A DNA stretch of 64,000 bases from Dyadobacter sp. CY312 (GCF_021390535.1 NZ_JAJUXG010000017.1:203329-267328), one strand, 5' to 3'. Positions 8,363 to 18,119 are shown, counted from the first letter of the stretch. Notes: generated by a model from the sequence alone, not told the origin. Numbers and translations: made by a program.

Positions 8363-10810
8363 TCAACCCCCGGATTTTACATTCTTCTGATCGTCGTTAC
8401 TAATTTTACGACTGTTAGAACTCTTGATCAATCCGCCAAATTCCCAGTTGAGTGAGAGCCTTACTGATCGCATCAAACGTCTGTTGCGGAAAGTAGAGTC
8501 AAAATCAGTTGATCTTACAATTTCGTTTCTCGACAAATAACTGCCGAATGGACTTACGGTTGTGAGGCTTATAGTTAGTTTTTTAGACGGTATTTCCTTT
8601 TTTGCTGAGAAACTGTAATAGAACCACGAAGATTCATAGCCTTGCAAGGTGATGCTTTTTGCATCGTAATCACCATACAATTGAACACTGTAATTGTTCC
8701 GTAGTTTCCAGCTGCTGTTCACATTGATTCCCCAAGCCATGCCTTCGTTGCTGATATTGAGTGCCCCACTGCGGAATTGTGCATGACGTACATTGGCATT
8801 GCTATTCACTTTCCAGTTGGGCAACATTGCGAATGAAGTTGAGAAATTCACACCGTATTGCGCATTGGAAGCCAGGTTTTGCATGGTCGAAATGACCGCA
8901 CCGTTTTCAACTATTCTGGCAATGTTTTCAATGGAGTTGTTCGTTTTTCTGCCAAATAAGGAAAAATTCAGAAACAGGTCTTTATCCGTTTGCAAAGCAT
9001 ATGTAAACTCTGCCTGGTTTACTTCTTCTGGCCTCAGGTCAGGATTTCCAACTGAGATATTATTGGGGTCCTGGCTGTTGGTATTCGGGTTCAAGTCCCA
9101 CAATGAAGGCCGGGAAATGCGTTTTGTGTAACTTAATGTGAGGTTGTTATTCGCATTGAGCTTTTTGAATAAAGTAGCACTCGGAACAAAATTCCAGAAA
9201 TCATTCTTGAAGGTAGTGCCCGCAATACGCTGTTTCCCTTCCAGAAAAGTCCCTTCTACACGTGCTCCTGCATGCACAGCCCAGCCACTGTTCCATTTCA
9301 ATTTGATCTGGGTATATGCAGCCAGTACATCCTGGCTGAAATCGAAAATGTCTGAGCGGGCAGGAACAGGAACTACAACATCGGGCTGGTTGCTGCTACT
9401 TTCCCTTACATCGTAACTGGTACCGCCACTTCTCAGGATAGCTTTTAAACCACTTTCAAGTGCATGTCTGCCTGACTCCGCCAGGGGTAATATGTAGTCG
9501 GCCTGAAAAGTCCATTCATTATTTTCTGTACGATTGTCATTCAATTCCCTGTAAACCGGAATCTGCTCGCGGTTGGTTTGAAGCGAATTATAATTAAAAT
9601 CGTCGGTGGAACGGTTGTGCTGCGCCATCAGGTAAAGCTCTTCTCCCGGTTTTTTGAATTTTCTGGTATAGCCAAGATTCAGATCAAATCCTTTACTCGG
9701 GGCGGTGGTTGTTGCACTTTGGCGGTATTCGTCCAGTAATGCACCGGAAGGTGAGTAAAGCCGGTTGAGCTGCTCGCTGTTTTCTGGCCACCTGCCAAGC
9801 CATCCATTCACGGAGAAGTTGAAAAGATTAAGTGAATCAGGAGTGAATTCAATCTGAACGTCTCCTGAGCTATGCGGATTGGTATTGTCGCTGGTAGTTT
9901 CCTGCAAAAGCCGCCCTGTCGGCATCCCATTTCCGAAAGATGTCCTTTCCAGGCTTGTCAGTTCTTTGTCCCTGAATCGGTGAATGTGCAACGTGGAATT
10001 GATATTCCATTTGTCACGATTTATCGAAAGTCGTGGATTTATGGCTTGTTCAAGATTTCCTCCCACAAGTTCCAGTGTGCCGCTTACGCTTTTCTGTCCT
10101 TTTTTTGTAATGATGTTAATAACCCCTGCCGCGCCTTCTGCATCGTAGCGTGCTGACGGACTGGTGATTACTTCCACTGATTTGATAGAGCCAGCCGGCA
10201 TCATGTTCAGGGCGTCGCCCGGGCTCCTTGCCATTTGTCCCGAATATTTTCCGTTAATGAGAATACGCAGGTTAGAGTTTCCACGCATGGTTACGTTTCC
10301 CGCTGCGTCTACATTCAGAATCGGTGCCTTCCGTAATACATCGGCAGCAGTCCCTCCGTTGTTGCTAATGTCTTTTTCTGCATTATAAATGAGCATGCCG
10401 GGTTGTTGTTCCACCAGTTGGCGGCTGCCCGTGATGGTTACTGTTTTTAATTCATTTACATCCGGATTTAGGAATATTTTACCAAAATCAAAAATAGCTT
10501 TTTCCTGACTCACATTGAACGGCAGGTTCTTTTGTCCGTAACCTACGAACGATAAATTCAGGAAATAGGAACCTTCCGAAATATCCGCTGACTTGAACAG
10601 TCCGTTTTCATCGGAATAGGTGAGGGCTACTACTTTTTTCTCATTATCAAGAATACTGATGGTTGCAAACTCGATATTCTTTCTGGTAGCAGAATCGGCG
10701 ATTATACCTTTTACCAGGAAGGGATTGACCTGCTGTGCTCTTAATTTTGAGAAAGTACAAAGGCATAAAAATGCTGTGCAGAAAAATAAAATTCTGTAAT
10801 AATAACGCAT
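8363..10810 (-). CDS. TonB-dependent receptor, outer membrane beta-barrel (OMP_b-brl_3-like) type
   Basis: 815 residues with a signal peptide (to about residue 25, SKLRAQ). A carboxypeptidase-D-like domain (about 32-112) is followed by a plug containing VTMRGNSNLRILINGKYSG, and by IKSVEVITSPSARYDAEGAAGVINIITKKG, the hallmark of this receptor subfamily. The remainder is a beta-barrel. It probably imports a chelate or small ligand; the ligand is unknown. It follows the PepSY gene of iron locus 1 by 83 bases on the same strand, so it may belong to the same transcript. That it takes part in iron uptake is an inference from position. Confidence 0.88.
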   Translation of the reverse strand: MRYYYRILFFCTAFLCLCTFSKLRAQQVNPFLVKGIIADSATRKNIEFATISILDNEKKVVALTYSDENGLFKSADISEGSYFLNLSFVGYGQKNLPFNVSQEKAIFDFGKIFLNPDVNELKTVTITGSRQLVEQQPGMLIYNAEKDISNNGGTAADVLRKAPILNVDAAGNVTMRGNSNLRILINGKYSGQMARSPGDALNMMPAGSIKSVEVITSPSARYDAEGAAGVINIITKKGQKSVSGTLELVGGNLEQAINPRLSINRDKWNINSTLHIHRFRDKELTSLERTSFGNGMPTGRLLQETTSDNTNPHSSGDVQIEFTPDSLNLFNFSVNGWLGRWPENSEQLNRLYSPSGALLDEYRQSATTTAPSKGFDLNLGYTRKFKKPGEELYLMAQHNRSTDDFNYNSLQTNREQIPVYRELNDNRTENNEWTFQADYILPLAESGRHALESGLKAILRSGGTSYDVRESSSNQPDVVVPVPARSDIFDFSQDVLAAYTQIKLKWNSGWAVHAGARVEGTFLEGKQRIAGTTFKNDFWNFVPSATLFKKLNANNNLTLSYTKRISRPSLWDLNPNTNSQDPNNISVGNPDLRPEEVNQAEFTYALQTDKDLFLNFSLFGRKTNNSIENIARIVENGAVISTMQNLASNAQYGVNFSTSFAMLPNWKVNSNANVRHAQFRSGALNISNEGMAWGINVNSSWKLRNNYSVQLYGDYDAKSITLQGYESSWFYYSFSAKKEIPSKKLTISLTTVSPFGSYLSRNEIVRSTDFDSTFRNRRLMRSVRLSLNWEFGGLIKSSNSRKISNDDQKNVKSGG

Positions 10811-10893
10811 GGCTAATAGTTAGATGCTGGGTTTGGATGTACCCGACTTGTTATGAGCAGGCAATTACGGAAAAATAATTGCTTGTTGAGATT

Positions 10894-12045
10894 TTAGGTA
10901 GGGTTGACAACCAGATTTTTCGAAGCCAGTACTTTCCCTTTTTTCGATTTATCTTTTTTTCGTTTATTCCACCAAACATAAAAACCAGTAATAGGTAATG
11001 TGCCGCAAATAAGACTTGCCAGAAAATAAAGTATCTTGGTTGTAGTCCCGTAAATGAGGCCTGTATGAATGCCATAATTGGCTCGCATGATCCAGTCTGC
11101 TGCTTTTTCTTCGTTTAAAGCTGTCTGTGTGCCCTTTGTGGGAAGCATCGTTTGCAGGTCAAAATAGATGTAACGCCACGATCCATAGATCATATCGGTA
11201 CAGGTGTAAAGGGCTTCGCTGGCATCCGGATATCCGATAATGATCGCCTCTTTGTTATAAATGGCATATTCTTTGCGCACTTTATTCCAAATCTCATCCG
11301 TTTTTGAAAGTAACAGTGCTTCTTCCATAGTGATTACGGGCTTTTCCTCTTTCGGTTCGTTTCTGCGTTCTTTCCGGACTTTGTCACCCCCGCTTAGCCA
11401 GTAAACGGTTTTCCTGGCCCAGGGAAAACTCATTACCAATCCGGATATGGCCATGATCAAGGCAAGCAGCATAGCATAAAAACCCAGGACGTTATGCAGA
11501 TCGTAATTAATCCGTTTAAGACTCGCTTTCCACTTAATTTTAAAGCTTTTATTTACATTGCTTTTGCTCCATTTTTTAGGATACCAAAGCACCAGTCCGC
11601 TGAGTAGCAGGAGGAAAAAGATGAACGTTCCCCAGCCAACAATCGGATCGCCATATTCCTTAGGCAACCACAAGTGGCGGTGCCCTTCATCAATCTCATG
11701 GAAAAAATCTTCATGATCAACAAAAGCAAGCATTTCGGCGGTATAGGGATTCACATACAGGATCGAGTCCGATTCAAGATTAACCTTGATGGATCTGTCA
11801 AGGCCGTGATACCATATACTTTGAATTTCCTTGCCCGGAACATAGGCTTTGATCGCTTTAAATATTTCTGACGGAGGGAGTTGTTCTTCGGCCGTGCGGG
11901 CCTCGACAGTTCTCCATGGGTAAAAAATATTTGAAAGTTCTTCCTGAAAAACCAGAAGACAACCCGTAATGCTCAGTATGACCACTACAATTCCGGAAAA
12001 AAGTCCTAGCCACAAATGCAGCCATGCGTTGATTTTGCTAAACAT
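10894..12045 (-). CDS. PepSY-domain membrane protein, XusC-like
   Basis: 383 residues of the PepSY-associated membrane family: HLWLGLFSGIVVVILSITGC near the N-terminus, a periplasmic PepSY part, further membrane segments (FFLLLLSGLVLWYPKKW, VLGFYAMLLALIMAISGLVM) and a last one near LICGTLPITGFYVWWNKRKKD, ending in a basic tail. Histidines in HRHLW, DLHNVLGF and GIHTG are candidate heme ligands. Related proteins reduce ferric chelates at the inner membrane (XusC, FoxB, PiuB type). It starts 67 bases after the DUF4374 lipoprotein and is downstream of the receptor, giving the XusA-B-C gene order. Confidence 0.88.
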   Translation of the reverse strand: MFSKINAWLHLWLGLFSGIVVVILSITGCLLVFQEELSNIFYPWRTVEARTAEEQLPPSEIFKAIKAYVPGKEIQSIWYHGLDRSIKVNLESDSILYVNPYTAEMLAFVDHEDFFHEIDEGHRHLWLPKEYGDPIVGWGTFIFFLLLLSGLVLWYPKKWSKSNVNKSFKIKWKASLKRINYDLHNVLGFYAMLLALIMAISGLVMSFPWARKTVYWLSGGDKVRKERRNEPKEEKPVITMEEALLLSKTDEIWNKVRKEYAIYNKEAIIIGYPDASEALYTCTDMIYGSWRYIYFDLQTMLPTKGTQTALNEEKAADWIMRANYGIHTGLIYGTTTKILYFLASLICGTLPITGFYVWWNKRKKDKSKKGKVLASKNLVVNPT

Positions 12046-12112
12046 AATTTCTTAACGTAAGAGTCAGAACACCGCCCGAATAAATCCGGGCGATGCTGGA
12101 TTTAGATTGGTT

Positions 12113-13333
12113 TTAGTTCAGTTTGAAAAGGGTAGGCGTGTTGTTACTTCCACCTTCTACTTTCAAGCCTTTTTTAAACGTGTCTTTTTCACCATCATAT
12201 TCCCACACATAAATGGCATCGGCATTAGGGTCATTAACAGCTATGTAAGCTTTTCCTTCGTGGATTACAGCAGAGCGGGAGTTAAGTACGGGCGGCAGAT
12301 CCAGTTTTCTAACCACTTTTTGAGTGCTTACATCCACCACAAGATATTCCCACATGGCAGCGTACCACCAGTCGTTCCATTCTTTTACGTTTGTTTCGGC
12401 ATCATGCGCACTGATCAGCAGCGCCTTGTTGTTGCCCAGGTAACCTACGCCCAATTGTTTGTCGCCGTTGCGGATGCCCGAAATGTTAAAGAAATAGTCA
12501 GGATCGATTTCGTTGCTTCCCTCTTTCACACGGTAAAATCCGGTTGGCATTTCAGGTTTGTTGGCACCAAGTGCGATCGGATGGGTTAAAACGTAAGTAT
12601 TTCCACCCTCAGTAAACTGGCTGAAATAGCCGTTGCGAAGTGCGCCAATTGGGGCAGAACGACCGTCCTTACTCGTTACTTTAAAGTTGGTAAGGCTAGG
12701 GAAATCCATCACTGCCATATAGGATGAATCGTAATGTACCTTGGTTGCTTCGTTGTAAAGACCGTAACCAACAAGCAGTTTGTTGCCTTTTGGAATTGCC
12801 GAGAAAATTCTTCTGCTATGGTTTGCAGGAATACCGGTTGTTTCAAATTCACCACTTTTAACGATGGTCATGGTGCTTGTGTTTACAATCGCATACAAGT
12901 TGGAGCTTCTTGGCCCGAACATCACCTGGTTGTCATCCAACCACACGTGCCATCCCAGGTAAGGGCTTGGAAATGCTGTAAATACGATCTCCGAAACAGT
13001 TTTTAGCGCGTCGTTTTCAAAACGGTATTTGCCGAATTTTCCGCCATTGGGATCCAGGTGGTAAAAATCACGGCCTTTTTGAATGATGTTTTCTTCCCAG
13101 GTAAAAATATTAGTCACATCTGTTCCTTTTCCAACCGGAGAAATAGTGCCCTCTGTTAGAGAGGCGGCATTTAGCAAATAGTTATTTCCGTTATCGGCAG
13201 TGAATATGATTGCGTATTCGCCAGGTACTTCCGGTGCCGGCGTTGAGGAACCTTCGTCATCCTTGCAGGAAAGAAGTAGTAAAACTGAGCATACGCTCAG
13301 TATTGAAAACCATTGTTTAAGTGAATTGTACAT
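12113..13333 (-). CDS. DUF4374 lipoprotein, XusB-like siderophore-binding candidate
   Basis: 406 residues. The lipoprotein signal peptide has its cysteine near residue 23 (LLLSC), followed by acidic KDDEGS, as in surface-exposed Bacteroidota lipoproteins. The body consists of repeated beta-rich segments that fit the DUF4374 beta-propeller (YAIIFTADNGNNYLLNAASL, VDVSTQKVVRKLDLPPVLNSR, IYVWEYDGEKDTFKKGLKVEG). In Bacteroides, XusB of this family captures a siderophore for the TonB receptor XusA. The receptor gene lies 14 bases upstream and the PepSY gene directly downstream, so the three are one operon. Ligand unknown. Confidence 0.85.
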   Translation of the reverse strand: MYNSLKQWFSILSVCSVLLLLSCKDDEGSSTPAPEVPGEYAIIFTADNGNNYLLNAASLTEGTISPVGKGTDVTNIFTWEENIIQKGRDFYHLDPNGGKFGKYRFENDALKTVSEIVFTAFPSPYLGWHVWLDDNQVMFGPRSSNLYAIVNTSTMTIVKSGEFETTGIPANHSRRIFSAIPKGNKLLVGYGLYNEATKVHYDSSYMAVMDFPSLTNFKVTSKDGRSAPIGALRNGYFSQFTEGGNTYVLTHPIALGANKPEMPTGFYRVKEGSNEIDPDYFFNISGIRNGDKQLGVGYLGNNKALLISAHDAETNVKEWNDWWYAAMWEYLVVDVSTQKVVRKLDLPPVLNSRSAVIHEGKAYIAVNDPNADAIYVWEYDGEKDTFKKGLKVEGGSNNTPTLFKLN

Positions 13334-13347
13334 ATTATTGGAATTGA

Positions 13348-15774
13348 TTAATAATTAAACAGATTGTAAGAAGACAGGACGTAACGCAGTTTTAGAAAAA
13401 AGGAACGACCAGGTTTTTGAAGTTTAAAATTGTCGTAGGCAATTTGATCGGTGAGGTTTCTGCTTTCGATGGTGATGTTGTAACGGCCCGATTTCATCGA
13501 ATAGGTGAGTGCTACGTTTTGTATCAACTGCTGCGGTATGTAATCCTTGGTGGATTTGTTGCCCAATTTCGACCAGCTCAGCGAATAGCTATTGATAAAT
13601 TGGGTATACCAGTTCAATTGAAGACGGGTGCCTTTGCCAAGCAAATCGCTTTTTCCTATATTGAAATCGGTACTTCCGTACAGCCAGGGTTGATTCGGGA
13701 TCCGGCTGAGGTAAGTGATTTTTTCACGGTTGGTGCCTTGTACATAGCGTTCGCGGTCCACGGCATTCTGGTAACTCAAATTCACCGAGAAGCTCAGTAA
13801 ACGATAGTATTCATAGCGGATATCCGCTTCAAAACCATTGATTTTTATACCACCGGCATTGTAAAAGATGGAGAAATCTCCGCCCGTTGACGAGTTAACC
13901 GCAGGCATTGAGTAGATGTAATTTTTGGCATTGCGATAAAAACCGGATGCTTCTGCCGAAATGGAGTGGTTGTTGAAACGCGCGGTATAAAAAACACCCA
14001 GATTGTAGTTGTTGCTGTTTTCTGGTTTTAGGTTTGGATTTCCTAGTACCTCTTCTGCATTTCCATACAACTCAATGAGACCTGGCAAACGGAGCGCATA
14101 TTCGTACGAAGCTTTCACACCAATGTTCTCGGTGAATTTATAACGTGAAGCGCCTCCATAACCCCAGAAGCTGGAATTTTGGCGAGAAGTACTGCTGTCG
14201 GCTGCCAATACTTTGCCGGAGAAACCAAAATGTTTAACAAAAAAGCTGTTGGTTAATCTTGCATCCCAGAACTCCTGCTGATAAGTGAAGCCAAGGATTT
14301 TTTTATTAAGCCGGTTTGACCGGTCGTAAGAATGATTGTATGGATCAATCTCATTGTAGCTTTCTCTAAACGAACTATTGAAATTGTAGTTGACGTTGAG
14401 CATGTGATTTTTTGCCAGTTGGTAATTCAGGTTCAACTGAGCGAGCGCGTTTCCTCCTGTAAGATGTGTAATGGATTTGTTGACACTTAGCTCACCGCTG
14501 GTTTGGTTCACGCGGTCGGGGATGCCGTTCCATTGGTACCAGGTTCGGGAGCTGGTATCGGTGATCACCGACTTGTCGTTGGAGAAATTGGCAAATGCTC
14601 TTAAAGCAAGTCCTTTGATGATCAGGTCATCTTTCCGGTAGCGAAGGGAAGGGACCGTATTGTGACTTTTATTGGTCATTTCTCCTATCACCTTATCCTG
14701 CGTAGCACCCGTTTGTCTTTCTTTAAAGGTGTTGGTGTGAGTAAGTCCGAGGACAAAAACATCTGCCCATTTTTTGTTTGAAATACCAACTTCAACCTGT
14801 CCCATGTAGGATTCAAATCCATCGTGAAAACGTCTCAGTCTATCTTTCACAACAAATTTTCCGTCTTCAATCACCTGTAGTTTTACATTCGCTTCCGGGT
14901 TGTTACGCATGTAATAATTGTTGTCCGAGAAGTTGTAGTATGAGCTCACATTCACGGTAATTCCTGATTTTGGTGCAGTGTAAGTTCCAGCCAATGCAGC
15001 TCTGTGCGTGTTGAAAGAACCAATGGAGTAACTGGCGTCAAGTTTGTTGCCTCCACCTTTGCCTTTGGTTACAATGTTGACTGCACCACCCAAAGCATCG
15101 GAGCCAAGGTATGCCGGAACCACTCCTTTGTAAACTTCAATTCTTTCAGCCAGGTTGACCGGAATGTTGTTGAGCGAAAGTCCTCCGCCGAAAGATTCCA
15201 TAGGAATGCCGTCAATAAAAAATTTGATGTGATTTCCTGAGAGACCATTTAGTGAAAATCGGAAGTCGGAGCCAAGTCCACCGCTTTCCTGGATTCGTAC
15301 ACCACTCATCCGGTTCAGGATCTGATTGATGTCGGAGGATGTGTTGGCAAATGCTCTTGTGTCAATAGCGCTTACATTGTATGCGCCTTCTTTTAATTTC
15401 CTGGACTCTGTTTTTCCTACAACCTGTACTTCATTCAGGTTTTGAGAGTTTTCTTCCAGTGTTATGTTCAGCTCAACGCTTTTTGAATTTTTGATTGTTG
15501 CTGAAAGCTGCTGGTTTTTAAATCCCACGGCACTAAATACGACCTCGTGCGTGCCATCCTTAATACCTTTCAGAATGAATTTTCCCTCAACGTCTGAGTG
15601 CTCGCCATGTGCAGATTTTTTGATTTGGACGGACACCCCCGGAATTCCTTCACCGTTTGTTCCCTTCACGGTTCCGTAAATAGTCGATTGGGACATTGCC
15701 TGCAGGACGGAAAGCAGAACCAGTATTGTAGTGAAAATGTATGGGGTAACCTTCTTGTAAAATATTGAATCCAT
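13348..15774 (-). CDS. TonB-dependent siderophore-type receptor, XusA-like
   Basis: 808 residues with a signal peptide (to about residue 28, QAMSQ), a carboxypeptidase-D-like domain (about 30-112), a plug with RMSGVRIQESGGLGSDFRFS, FFIDGIPMESFGGG and RIEVYKGVVPAYLGSDALGG, and a barrel ending in aromatic-rich strands. It is clearly paralogous to the receptor at 23651-26020: the plug motifs and the C-terminus (YDNFKLQKPGRSFFLKLRY) match closely. Role: TonB-driven import of a ferric chelate. It shares a candidate ECF promoter with the FecR gene and is translated with the XusB- and XusC-like genes that follow. Confidence 0.9.
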   Translation of the reverse strand: MDSIFYKKVTPYIFTTILVLLSVLQAMSQSTIYGTVKGTNGEGIPGVSVQIKKSAHGEHSDVEGKFILKGIKDGTHEVVFSAVGFKNQQLSATIKNSKSVELNITLEENSQNLNEVQVVGKTESRKLKEGAYNVSAIDTRAFANTSSDINQILNRMSGVRIQESGGLGSDFRFSLNGLSGNHIKFFIDGIPMESFGGGLSLNNIPVNLAERIEVYKGVVPAYLGSDALGGAVNIVTKGKGGGNKLDASYSIGSFNTHRAALAGTYTAPKSGITVNVSSYYNFSDNNYYMRNNPEANVKLQVIEDGKFVVKDRLRRFHDGFESYMGQVEVGISNKKWADVFVLGLTHTNTFKERQTGATQDKVIGEMTNKSHNTVPSLRYRKDDLIIKGLALRAFANFSNDKSVITDTSSRTWYQWNGIPDRVNQTSGELSVNKSITHLTGGNALAQLNLNYQLAKNHMLNVNYNFNSSFRESYNEIDPYNHSYDRSNRLNKKILGFTYQQEFWDARLTNSFFVKHFGFSGKVLAADSSTSRQNSSFWGYGGASRYKFTENIGVKASYEYALRLPGLIELYGNAEEVLGNPNLKPENSNNYNLGVFYTARFNNHSISAEASGFYRNAKNYIYSMPAVNSSTGGDFSIFYNAGGIKINGFEADIRYEYYRLLSFSVNLSYQNAVDRERYVQGTNREKITYLSRIPNQPWLYGSTDFNIGKSDLLGKGTRLQLNWYTQFINSYSLSWSKLGNKSTKDYIPQQLIQNVALTYSMKSGRYNITIESRNLTDQIAYDNFKLQKPGRSFFLKLRYVLSSYNLFNY

Positions 15775-15801
15775 CGAGTTTTATATTGCTTACTCAATGG
15801 T

Positions 15802-15834
15802 AGTAGCGCATTAAGGTTGGCGCCCGAAGGTTGG
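15802..15834 (-). promoter_or_regulatory. Candidate ECF-sigma promoter of the receptor gene
   Basis: On the minus strand CCAACCTTCGGG (15834-15823) is followed after 15 bases by GCTACT (15807-15802), about 28 bases before the receptor ATG. The same 12-mer and hexamer with 14-base spacing lie before the FecR-like gene (18162-18193). The two are read as -35-like and -10-like elements of the sigma factor encoded at 18204-18743. The sequence match is seen; the function is inferred. Confidence 0.55.
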
Positions 15835-15946
15835 AAGTAGAAAAAAGTTAAAAAAGTAACCGATGTGATTGTTAAGGCCTAATGAGAGAGAAAGTTATCG
15901 CACAAAAATTAACGTGATAGATTTTGGAAAATTCAAAATTGGCCTT

Positions 15947-16209
15947 TTTATTAATCTGATGACTGATTTCGGACGGACCCCAGCCCCAGTTTAAGCGGAT
16001 TTTCGGATCTGAGCCTCATAAAGATCAGCTGATTGATTTTTTGAACCAGTTGTTTTTAGGTGAAAGACATATCGTCGACCTGATGTATAGTAAGAACGAA
16101 CATCCGGGGCAGGCGGGAGGAGAAGCTTGGAATTGCCAGAGCAATGAAAAAAAGAGGAATGAAGCAACGGATTATAGCGGAATTTTTGAATCTAAGTCCG
16201 GAGGAGTAA
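15947..16209 (+). pseudogene. Remnant of an Rpn-family PD-(D/E)XK nuclease/transposase
   Basis: Read on the plus strand, FINLMTDFG (15947-15973) is interrupted by a 16-base insertion (15974-15989) and resumes as FKRIFGSEPHKDQLIDFLNQ, then HIVDLMYSKNEH. After a frame change at about 16107 the C-terminal tail REEKLGIARAMKKRGMKQRI is read, ending at the stop at 16207-16209. Start and tail both match the Rpn (recombination-promoting nuclease) family of about 300 residues, but the central catalytic domain is missing. It is therefore a dead gene, lying between the two DUF4374/receptor parts of iron locus 1. This also explains the 447-base gap between the flanking genes. Confidence 0.8.
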
Positions 16210-16221
16210 AAAGGTGTAAGA

Positions 16222-17436
16222 TCAATTCAATCGCTCCAATCGGAGAATGTAGTCGACCTTGTCGTCAAATTTTAGACCCTTCTTTAAATCACCGGATTCT
16301 GAGTTATACATCCAGACATAACTGCCTTCGGTGTCCGAATTCACACCAATGTAAACCATGCCATTCTCCACCATTACGCATTGTTTGGCAGTTCCTTTGT
16401 CCAGAGGCAACGGTAATCGGGAAGTGGTTTTTGATTGAAGGTCAATTACATAATAGTCGAAGTGCGGCACTTTCCAATGATCTTTCATTCCTGAGAAAAT
16501 GCCTTTTCGTTCAGTTCGGATAATGGCTTTTCCTTTACCAATATACCACAAGCCGTAACCGTGGTTTTGAATAGGAGAAGCCGAAATATTGAAAAAATAC
16601 TCCTGATCCAGCGTCGTTTGAGACTGCTGAATACGATAGATACCTGTAGGTTTATTTGGGTTATTTCCTCCGGCGATTCCTGGTGCCGAAATGAAATAAA
16701 AATCACCTTTTTCGTCAGTAAACGAATGTGCTTGTCTGGTGTTTTCATCACCAGGGTAAGTGGAACGCGTGTCTTTAAGTTTCTGCAAAGACTTCATTTG
16801 CGGGTAGCCAAGCACGTTCACGTAAACCGTATCACCAGTAGTGTAATTGTATGCACCATTGATTGTGTGATACGAATAACCCACGATAAGTTTTCCATCC
16901 GAAAACTTAGAAAAACCAATGGAAATAGAATTGTAGATACCCGATGGCGCGTCAATATCCACAATATCCTGGACCGCCGTCATATTCCTTACATTGACCC
17001 TGGCGGACCTGATCTTTTTTGTACCCTCATCGTAACCGATAAGCAACAGCGAATCAGTACTGATCCAGTTGTAATTCTGACAGGTGGTGAATCCATCAAC
17101 TTGCAGGGACTGCTCCTCGGTCAATACATCGTTTTTTACAGTCGATCTGCTGAATTTACCAGTCCGCATATCCAGCCGGTAGTAATAGCCATCACGGACA
17201 ATCAGGTCATGAAATATCCTTGGCGGGACCACTTTTGCTCCTGTTTTTTCTGGCGAAATGATCCCGGAATTTAATGAGTCAATCTGCAACAGATATTCGT
17301 TTCCATCCTTTAACATGGCATAAATACTGTACTTTTTTTTAACGGAGCTCTCAGTTGCATGATCAGTGCAGCCGGTAAAAGCCAATGAAGCTACGGTAAG
17401 AAGTGTCAAATACAGATGTCTCAGGTGTGCGGTCAT
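16222..17436 (-). CDS. DUF4374-like lipoprotein of the sigma/anti-sigma operon
   Basis: 404 residues; lipoprotein signal with the cysteine near residue 22 (LAFTGC). The layout parallels the DUF4374 protein at 12113-13333: KKYSIYAMLKDGNEYLLQID near the start matches its YAIIFTADNGNNYLLNAASL, and YVWMYNSESGDLKKGLKFDD near the end matches its IYVWEYDGEKDTFKKGLKVE. It is a probable beta-propeller surface lipoprotein that binds a ferric chelate. It starts 17 bases after the FecR-like gene, so sigma, anti-sigma and lipoprotein form one unit. It may be a second ligand-capturing partner or a sensor for the anti-sigma system; that is inference. Confidence 0.75.
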   Translation of the reverse strand: MTAHLRHLYLTLLTVASLAFTGCTDHATESSVKKKYSIYAMLKDGNEYLLQIDSLNSGIISPEKTGAKVVPPRIFHDLIVRDGYYYRLDMRTGKFSRSTVKNDVLTEEQSLQVDGFTTCQNYNWISTDSLLLIGYDEGTKKIRSARVNVRNMTAVQDIVDIDAPSGIYNSISIGFSKFSDGKLIVGYSYHTINGAYNYTTGDTVYVNVLGYPQMKSLQKLKDTRSTYPGDENTRQAHSFTDEKGDFYFISAPGIAGGNNPNKPTGIYRIQQSQTTLDQEYFFNISASPIQNHGYGLWYIGKGKAIIRTERKGIFSGMKDHWKVPHFDYYVIDLQSKTTSRLPLPLDKGTAKQCVMVENGMVYIGVNSDTEGSYVWMYNSESGDLKKGLKFDDKVDYILRLERLN

Positions 17437-17453
17437 TAAAACGGTAAATGCGG

Positions 17454-18119
17454 TCAGATGTTGAACTGGCTCATGAGTTGCCTTTGAACCAATGGCGGAA
17501 GGCCCATCAGCGAACCTTCTTCAAGAATAATCATTTCACTGTCATTCTCGTGGCTGCTGTAATTAAGCGCAATGTAGTTTAAACCTTTTCTCAAAGTCAT
17601 TGTTTCTTTCTGTTCATTCGGATTTGAGCATGTTCCCTGAATAGTAAATTCAATATCTTCTTTAGGGTTGATCATCACCGCGCCACAAAAATCAATACTG
17701 CCTGTGTTGTTATTTATTTCAATATTACTTTTAGGTCCAAGTGAAATTGTATACCTGCTCTCGTTGACGTCCTTGTTAATGGTTTCCGATGCATTTTTCA
17801 GCACAATCACTTCGTTATTAAAAGCCGGATATTTGATGTTAAACAGCGTAGTTCCGAGAACGAGCACAGCAGCAGCAGCAACGGCTGGTCGCCAAAAGTG
17901 AGGGGAGTTAAAAAAGGTATAATTGCTGCGGCTTACAGGTGTAGCAGGGTTAATTTCATTCCAGATCTCATCCTGAATTTTCCCTTTAATTTCTCCGTCG
18001 GGTAGCATAAATTGTTCTTCGGCCTCGTCGCTAAAAAGCCAGTCTTCAACAGCTTTTATTTCGTCAGGCGTGCAATTTCCTGCATGATATTTTTCTATAA
18101 GTTCCCTGGTGATGTGCAT
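17454..18119 (-). CDS. Short FecR-like anti-sigma factor
   Basis: 221 residues. The N-terminus (LIEKYHAGNCTPDEIKAVEDW) is the anti-sigma domain typical of Bacteroidota FecR proteins. One membrane segment follows at about 75-95 (FWRPAVAAAAVLVLGTTLF). The periplasmic part is only about 125 residues and lacks the usual long FecR core and STN domain of full-length proteins (about 320-380 residues). A FecR holds its ECF sigma factor until a ligand-loaded receptor signals across the periplasm. The gene follows the sigma gene by 84 bases and carries its own candidate ECF promoter, suggesting feedback. The TonB receptor of the locus has no obvious N-terminal signalling domain, so how the signal arrives is unclear. 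Confidence 0.75.
   Translation of the reverse strand: MHITRELIEKYHAGNCTPDEIKAVEDWLFSDEAEEQFMLPDGEIKGKIQDEIWNEINPATPVSRSNYTFFNSPHFWRPAVAAAAVLVLGTTLFNIKYPAFNNEVIVLKNASETINKDVNESRYTISLGPKSNIEINNNTGSIDFCGAVMINPKEDIEFTIQGTCSNPNEQKETMTLRKGLNYIALNYSSHENDSEMIILEEGSLMGLPPLVQRQLMSQFNI

Noticed and set aside
16041..16523. 160-codon plus-strand frame
   Set aside because: Its first part is the Rpn relic read in mixed frames, the rest is the antisense of the DUF4374 lipoprotein gene.
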